Positions 33,819 through 37,958 of a DNA stretch of 37,958 bases are shown piece after piece. The notes below the pieces were generated by a model, which did no database searches, was not told the origin of the DNA, and worked only from the letters and a program-made list of their open reading frames with translations. Source of the stretch: Deltaproteobacteria bacterium (GTDB taxonomy: Bacteria > Myxococcota_A > Polyangia > GCA-2747355); assembly GCA_019314525.1 (NCBI GenBank), contig JAFCZD010000052.1, forward strand, positions 1 to 37,958. The letters are read 5' to 3'. The position numbers and the translations under genes are program-made. Each line of letters opens with the position of its first letter. Position 1 is the stretch's first letter.

Positions 33819-34664
33819 ATGATGGACGAAACTTCAAAGCCCATGAGTTCTGGCCTCAAAGCCGGGCTCTTTGTCATCTTCATGGTCGTCTGGGCTGGCC
33901 TGACAGTCCTTCTTTACAAAACCTCGGCCTTCTTTCGCGAGGGTGGCTGGGGAATGTGGCCAATCTTGTTGGTCGGCATGATCTTCGTGCTGATCACCAT
34001 CGACCGGGTACGCTACCTCTATTTGTCGAGCCGCCTTGATCAGCGTCAGTTCATGGCCCGCATTCAACGTCACCTGATGCAGGGTGACGTTCAAGGTGCT
34101 GCCCAGGCATGTCAGAACGATGGCGATCCTCTGGCGAAGATCGTTGGCGCTGGGCTCTTGAATATGCATCGCCCGGATCACGAAGTGCAAGAGGCGGTTG
34201 ATGAGGCCGCTCTCTACGAATTGCCACGCCTCGAGCAACGTACAGGCTATTTGGCCATGATCGGGAATATTGCGACGCTGCTGGGGCTCCTGGGTACCAT
34301 CGTTGGGCTGATTACTTCGTTTGCGGGTGTCTCGTTGGACAAAGAGAAGGACCCTGCAACACAGAAGCGGGCCGAGCACTATGTCTATCTGGTACCCGCC
34401 TGCCAGCCCTTCCTGGGAAAACCCGTCGCGCTGGTGCAGTGTATCAAGGGCAACAAGGCGACGATCTTGGCTCGCGGTATTAGTGAGGCAATGCACTGTA
34501 CCGCGTTTGGCTTGCTTGTAGGTATTTTGGCCCTCTTGGCCTTTTCGTTCCTCAATGGTCGAACCCAACGGATGCTCGATAATGCATCCGATGGCGCTGT
34601 CCAACTCGTAAATTTGGCCGTCGGGCATCGCTCGGCGATGAAGCTCGATTTTTTAAAGGGCTAG
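33819..34664 (+). CDS. ExbB/TolQ-family subunit with extra N-terminal helix and Cys-bearing loop insertion
   Basis: 281 residues; GAGGG precedes a double ATG (33819 and 33822), the second better spaced. Compared with the next gene it has an added N-terminal hydrophobic helix (about 14-33) before the shared motif F-x-EGGWGMWPIL (39-50). The pore helices are at about 147-168 (IATLLGLLGTIVGLI, with Thr160) and about 222-245 (EAMHCTAFGLLVGILALLAF, with Thr228). Between them, where its paralogues have a short loop, is an insertion of about 35 residues (172-212) with two cysteines (C195, C208). By ExbB topology this loop is periplasmic, so a disulfide is possible. First gene of the plus cluster. 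Confidence 0.87.
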   Translation: MMDETSKPMSSGLKAGLFVIFMVVWAGLTVLLYKTSAFFREGGWGMWPILLVGMIFVLITIDRVRYLYLSSRLDQRQFMARIQRHLMQGDVQGAAQACQNDGDPLAKIVGAGLLNMHRPDHEVQEAVDEAALYELPRLEQRTGYLAMIGNIATLLGLLGTIVGLITSFAGVSLDKEKDPATQKRAEHYVYLVPACQPFLGKPVALVQCIKGNKATILARGISEAMHCTAFGLLVGILALLAFSFLNGRTQRMLDNASDGAVQLVNLAVGHRSAMKLDFLKG

Positions 34665-34724
34665 AAGCTAGCACGGCACCGACGATGTCAAGCTGGGGAT
34701 ACCCGGCCACAGGAGGTTCCTGAG

Positions 34725-35369
34725 ATGGGATTCATTCACACGATCAATGAGGCCTTCACCGAGGGTGGCTGGGGGATGTGGCCCATCCTCTTGCTATCGA
34801 TTTTTTCGGTGGGCATTACCATCGACCGCGTGGTCTATCTTTTCCGCGCCACGATCGACAAGCACCAGTTCATGGGGCTCATGCAGAAGTTGATTGCGCA
34901 GGGAAATGTGGCCCAGGCCATCAAGGTTTGTAGCGGTACCTCGAAGCCCATGACCCGTATCGTCCAGGCGGGCCTGATGAAGGTCAACAAGTCTGACGTA
35001 GAGGTTCAAGGCGCAATGGATGAGATGGCCCTACGAGAGATGCCCCTTATCGAGCGCCGCACAGGTTACCTGGCGATGATCGGGAACGTGGCCACATTGG
35101 CAGGCTTGTTAGGGACCATCGTCGGTCTGATCCACTCCTTCGGCGCGGTGGCGGGTGTTGACCCCTCCCAGAAGGCGACGATGTTGGCCAAAGGTATCTC
35201 CGAGGCGATGAACTGCACGGCTTTCGGGTTGTTGGTTGGTATCATCTCCTTGCTCGCGTTCTCCGTGCTCAACGGCAAGACGCAAGCGCTGCTTGATGAC
35301 ATTAACGAGGTCACAGCACAGGTGATGAACCTGATCAGCGGTTCCCGTCAGGCTGCGCCGCAGGTTTAG
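34725..35369 (+). CDS. ExbB/TolQ-family subunit (plus cluster, second ExbB)
   Basis: 214 residues; AGGAGG (34711-34716) 8 bp before ATG 34725. It is the canonical-length paralogue: N-terminal F-TEGGWGMWPILL helix (about 14-38), pore helices in IGNVATLAGLLGTIVGLIHSF and in GISEAMNCTAFGLLVGIISL (each quoted at or under 20 residues in part), and the connecting short loop AVAGVDPSQKAT. It is closely related to the ExbB genes before and after it (shared EGGWGM, RRTGYLAMIGN and SEAMNCTAFGLL), which suggests local duplication. The gene lies 60 bp after its paralogue. Confidence 0.92.
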   Translation: MGFIHTINEAFTEGGWGMWPILLLSIFSVGITIDRVVYLFRATIDKHQFMGLMQKLIAQGNVAQAIKVCSGTSKPMTRIVQAGLMKVNKSDVEVQGAMDEMALREMPLIERRTGYLAMIGNVATLAGLLGTIVGLIHSFGAVAGVDPSQKATMLAKGISEAMNCTAFGLLVGIISLLAFSVLNGKTQALLDDINEVTAQVMNLISGSRQAAPQV

Positions 35370-35370
35370 G

Positions 35371-35425
35371 ACTCGGGCTGCACCGTAGGCGGACAACTCG
35401 GGCTACACCGTAGGCGTAGAACTCG
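35371..35425 (+). repeat. 25-bp tandem repeat between ExbB and ExbD genes
   Basis: Two 25-bp units (35371-35395, 35396-35420) differ at three positions, and a third begins (ACTCG at 35421). They start right after the ExbB stop codon and end 30 bp before the next ATG. No hairpin is evident. Confidence 0.8.
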
Positions 35426-35454
35426 CGCAAGGCCTCAGGGCCAGAGGAATAAGC

Positions 35455-35931
35455 ATGAGCGTTTCAATCGATAGTGGCGGAAAAGGTGGCAAAAAGTCGC
35501 TGGATGCCGAGCTGAACCTCGTGCCCTTCATCGATCTGCTCGTCTGCTGCATCTGCTTTCTGCTGATCACCGCTGTGTGGACGCAAATGGCGCGCATCGA
35601 GGTCAACCAGAAGGGCAAGGGGACGGCGTCGAAGAAGGAAGACAAGCCACAAGAGATGAAGGTGAAGATCACCGTTCTTGTTGGCGAGGATGGATACACC
35701 ATCACCGCCGGCAGTACACGTCTCGTGATCAATAAAGAGGGTGAGCACTACGACGTCGCAAGGCTCGGCAGAGAACTCCGCGACATCAAAGTCCAGCTCC
35801 CGAATAAGAACGATTTGACTGTTGCCGTCGAGGATGGAATTGTCTTCAAGCATATCGTGAAGGCGATGGACACAGCCTTGGCCCAGCATTTCACAGCCAT
35901 ACGCGTCACTGACGCGTCGGCGGCGATGTAG
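35455..35931 (+). CDS. ExbD/TolR-family subunit (plus cluster)
   Basis: 158 residues; AGAGGA (35443-35448) before ATG 35455. A short N-terminus rich in Gly and Lys is followed by the single transmembrane helix with the motif LNLVPFIDLLVCCICFLL, in which Asp27 is the proton carrier. Two adjacent cysteines lie in the membrane helix. The periplasmic part begins with a Lys-rich linker (about 50-68) and has the ExbD fold pattern (KITVLVGEDGYTI, LTVAVEDGIVFKHIVKAMD). It ends 10 bp before the ExbB-ExbD fusion gene. Confidence 0.9.
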   Translation: MSVSIDSGGKGGKKSLDAELNLVPFIDLLVCCICFLLITAVWTQMARIEVNQKGKGTASKKEDKPQEMKVKITVLVGEDGYTITAGSTRLVINKEGEHYDVARLGRELRDIKVQLPNKNDLTVAVEDGIVFKHIVKAMDTALAQHFTAIRVTDASAAM

Positions 35932-35941
35932 GAGAGGGCTT

Positions 35942-37246
35942 ATGTCTGGATTCTTGGCAGCTATCCCTGTCCTGCTCTCCATCGTGCTCGCTGCGGCGTT
36001 CCCCTTCTATGCAGGGATCTTCCCGAAGGGTATTCAGGAGTCTTTCCACGAAGGTGGCTGGGGGATGCAGTTGATCCTCTTTGCGCTCTTGGTGAGTGTG
36101 TGGTTGATCGTGGATCGCGTGGCGAAGATGCTCGCGGTGAATATGGATATCCGCGGCTTCATGATTCAGCTCAAGGCGCGGCTTGATGGGGGCGATATCG
36201 TCGGCGCAGAGCAGCTCTGTCGGCAATATGACAAACCGCTACCAAGGATCCTCGCGGCGGGGCTGGCCGAGTCGGGCCGAGGGGAGCACGAGGTACAGGC
36301 GGCCATGGATCAAGTGGCCTACGCTGAGATCCCTGCTCTGGAAAAGCGCACAGGTTACCTTGCGCTCATGGGGAACGTGGCCACGCTCATGGGTCTCTTT
36401 GGCACCATCATTGGGCTGATCCACTCCTTCAGCGCTGTGGGTAAGGACGAGACGGGGGATAACGCCACATTGCTGGCGGCTGGTATCTCCGAGGCGATGA
36501 ACTGTACGGCCTTCGGGTTGCTCACAGGTATCGCTGCGCTCTTCGCTTTTTCTGTGCTCAACGGTCGCACACAGTGGCTCCTGGATGAGGTGAACTACCA
36601 TTCGTTGCGAGCCTATCGCTGGTGGAAACGCGCCTATCAAAACCAGGAGGCGCAGGAGCCAGTCTTCACGGTGAAGCCTGTGAATGCACCCCATGCCCAC
36701 CTTATGAGCCACACGGGGTTGCTGAAGGCGGGCGGTGGTGGGAGCCACAAGAAGGGCGTTTTTGCCAACTTGCAGCTCACGCCACTCATCGACATGTTCA
36801 TCGTGCTTGTCATCTTCTTGCTGCTGAGCTTCAACGCATCAGGCGACATTGTCAGGGCTACGAAAAACCTGAAGCTTCCTGAGGCCACTCAAGTTCAGAA
36901 GCTCGAGCGAGTGCCGATCGTGTCTATTACCTATGTTGCTGGTGAAGCATCAGGGGGCATCGTCACGCTGGAGAACCAAGAGGTTTCCACAGCTCAAGAG
37001 TTGCTAGAGGACACTGGACCTGATTGGAAGATCGCGCGTCTCACTGAAGAGCTAGAGAAAATGAAGCTCTCGTGGAAGGTGACTAATCCAGACAAACCTT
37101 GGGCTGGTAAGTTGATCATCCAGTGTGACCAGAACATCGACTTCAAAATCGTCAAGAAGGTGATGTACTCTGCAGGTATCGCTGGATACGGGAATATCCT
37201 CTTTGCTGTGCGGAAGGCCGCCTCTGAGACGGCTGAAGGTAGCTGA
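35942..37246 (+). CDS. ExbB-ExbD fusion protein
   Basis: 434 residues in one uninterrupted frame; GGAGAGGG (35931-35938) before ATG 35942. Residues 1-235 are a full ExbB: extra N-terminal helix (4-24), FHEGGWGM helix (35-58), pore helices at about 140-163 (Thr155 in LFGTIIG) and 182-207 (Thr189 in NCTAFGLL). Residues 236-272 are a linker ending in GGGGSHKKG. Residues 273-434 are a full ExbD: NLQLTPLIDMFIVLVIFLLL with proton-carrying Asp284, then a periplasmic domain ending KLIIQCDQNIDFKIVKKVMY. ExbB ends and ExbD starts in the cytoplasm, so the join is topologically sound. Covalent linkage would force equal numbers of both units, unlike the 5:2 ratio of known complexes, unless other ExbBs co-assemble. 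Confidence 0.93.
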   Translation: MSGFLAAIPVLLSIVLAAAFPFYAGIFPKGIQESFHEGGWGMQLILFALLVSVWLIVDRVAKMLAVNMDIRGFMIQLKARLDGGDIVGAEQLCRQYDKPLPRILAAGLAESGRGEHEVQAAMDQVAYAEIPALEKRTGYLALMGNVATLMGLFGTIIGLIHSFSAVGKDETGDNATLLAAGISEAMNCTAFGLLTGIAALFAFSVLNGRTQWLLDEVNYHSLRAYRWWKRAYQNQEAQEPVFTVKPVNAPHAHLMSHTGLLKAGGGGSHKKGVFANLQLTPLIDMFIVLVIFLLLSFNASGDIVRATKNLKLPEATQVQKLERVPIVSITYVAGEASGGIVTLENQEVSTAQELLEDTGPDWKIARLTEELEKMKLSWKVTNPDKPWAGKLIIQCDQNIDFKIVKKVMYSAGIAGYGNILFAVRKAASETAEGS

Positions 37247-37269
37247 GCGCACAAGATCGCAAGGCACGC

Positions 37270-37881
37270 ATGAACATCAAGAGGCAAAATCTGCACGTTG
37301 TTTGGGTGTGCCTTGGCGTGCTCGGATGTAGCTCTCCAGCAAGCATTGAAGTCACGCCCAAGACGCCCCTCATCAAGAGGCTCGGCAAGGAACTCAAGCT
37401 TCAAGTGAAGGTCAAGGACGGCTCCGGGGAGGTCCTGGTCGGGGAGAAGGTGCACTTTACGCCCTTGACCCCCACCGTTTGTATGATCGATGGCAACGGC
37501 ATCATTCTGCCTGTGAAATCGGGCAACGGTGCTGTGCTGCTCAAGGCCGGAAAGATCGAGAAGAAGGTTGATGTTCGGGTGCAGATCCCGAAGCGTATCG
37601 CCATCGATCCTAGTGATGTGGTGATGAACCAGGGCGTCTCTCGCAACCTGAAAGCTACGCTTCATAACGATGTTGGCCAGCCTATGATTGGCGTGAAGAA
37701 AGTTCGCTGGACGAGCAGTGCGCCTGAGGTTGTGAAGATCGATGATGACGGCATGATCAAGACGCTGAAAGAAGGCAAGGCGACGATCACGGCTTATTCA
37801 GAGGGCGTGCAAGGGAAGAGCGTGATCACGGTAGAGCACGAGAAGTTGCAAGACGACGGGTATCTCGGGCATAGCCCCTAA
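37270..37881 (+). CDS. Lipoprotein with two Big_2-type Ig-like domains
   Basis: 203 residues, 23 bp after the fusion gene and probably in the same operon. Lipoprotein signal with VLGC (Cys20). Two bacterial Ig-like group 2 domains: about 24-104 (ASIEVTPKTPLI...VKDGSGEVL...GIILPVKSGNGAVLLKAG) and about 105-190 (KRIAIDPSDVVMNQG...VRWTSSAPEVVKIDDDGMIK...GKATITAYSEGVQGK). Such domains mediate adhesion or act as spacers in exported proteins. In this context it could be the periplasmic or outer-membrane partner driven by the ExbB/ExbD motor (inference). The remaining 77 bp of the window show no further gene. Confidence 0.82.
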   Translation: MNIKRQNLHVVWVCLGVLGCSSPASIEVTPKTPLIKRLGKELKLQVKVKDGSGEVLVGEKVHFTPLTPTVCMIDGNGIILPVKSGNGAVLLKAGKIEKKVDVRVQIPKRIAIDPSDVVMNQGVSRNLKATLHNDVGQPMIGVKKVRWTSSAPEVVKIDDDGMIKTLKEGKATITAYSEGVQGKSVITVEHEKLQDDGYLGHSP

Positions 37882-37958
37882 AGGCGTTGTCGCACTTTCC
37901 TGGAGCGTCCTTCCGGGCTATCCGCAAATCCTCCAAACTTGTCGACTTCGAATAATGT

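Overview
The window is a GC-rich, gene-dense chromosomal segment of a Gram-negative bacterium. The signs are about ten lipoprotein or Sec signal peptides, a periplasmic PEGA and FecR repertoire, an outer-membrane barrel-like C-terminus and many ExbB/ExbD (TolQ/TolR) proton-channel proteins. A Hanks-type Ser/Thr kinase with a PEGA tail, TPR/PEGA proteins, a Cys-rich lipoprotein, a lamin-tail lipoprotein and frequent TTG/GTG starts point to Myxococcota, or to a relative such as Bradymonadia (inference; there is no rRNA or marker-tree evidence here). I see no phage, IS element, CRISPR array or plasmid function.

Layout. (1) Positions 1-1000 are a small unstable patch. An array of 49-bp palindromic elements runs into the 3' end of a minus-strand Imm10-like immunity gene, and a decayed small gene lies upstream. 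(2) 1064-1224 is an initiator tRNA with its own promoter and terminator. (3) 1311-3623 holds a DUF938 methyltransferase and gpmI. (4) 3698-7695 is a pair of large envelope proteins: a FecR-domain lipoprotein, and a secreted PEGA protein with 13 identical QPKT repeats and a barrel-like end. (5) 7799-11305 is dnaE, convergent with a lytic transglycosylase (11314-12183). (6) Divergent from the transglycosylase, across a 17-bp perfect palindrome, is an operon of kinase-PEGA, TPR-PEGA and Cys-rich lipoprotein (12388-15453). (7) 15458-17935 (minus) is a housekeeping operon of aminotransferase, maf and yggS. (8) 18069-20194 holds lipoproteins, including a lamin-tail protein apparently split by a frameshift. 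(9) recD2 (20263-22425) overlaps tail-to-tail with a large lipoprotein that looks like a CehA/McbA-type PHP protein without its metal-binding histidines. (10) 24467-27414 is the tightly coupled yebC-ruvC-ruvA-ruvB set. (11) 27454-31168 has a TPR membrane protein, a HEAT-repeat lipoprotein and an APC permease. (12) 31265-31436 is a composite repeat. (13) 31435-37881 holds two divergent ExbB/ExbD clusters ending in an Ig-like lipoprotein.

The most distinctive region is the last. A minus-strand operon (ExbB, ExbD, ExbD) faces a plus-strand operon (ExbB, ExbB, ExbD, ExbB-ExbD fusion, Big_2 lipoprotein) across a 544-bp regulatory gap. Four ExbB units and four ExbD units are encoded within about 6 kb. 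No TonB, TolA, TolB or Pal gene is visible beside them. One TolQ-type plus two TolR-type proteins is the composition of the Myxococcus AglRQS gliding motor, so a motor or envelope-energising role is plausible. The second cluster, with a covalently joined ExbB-ExbD and a Cys-bearing loop insertion in one ExbB, does not match an arrangement I can name.
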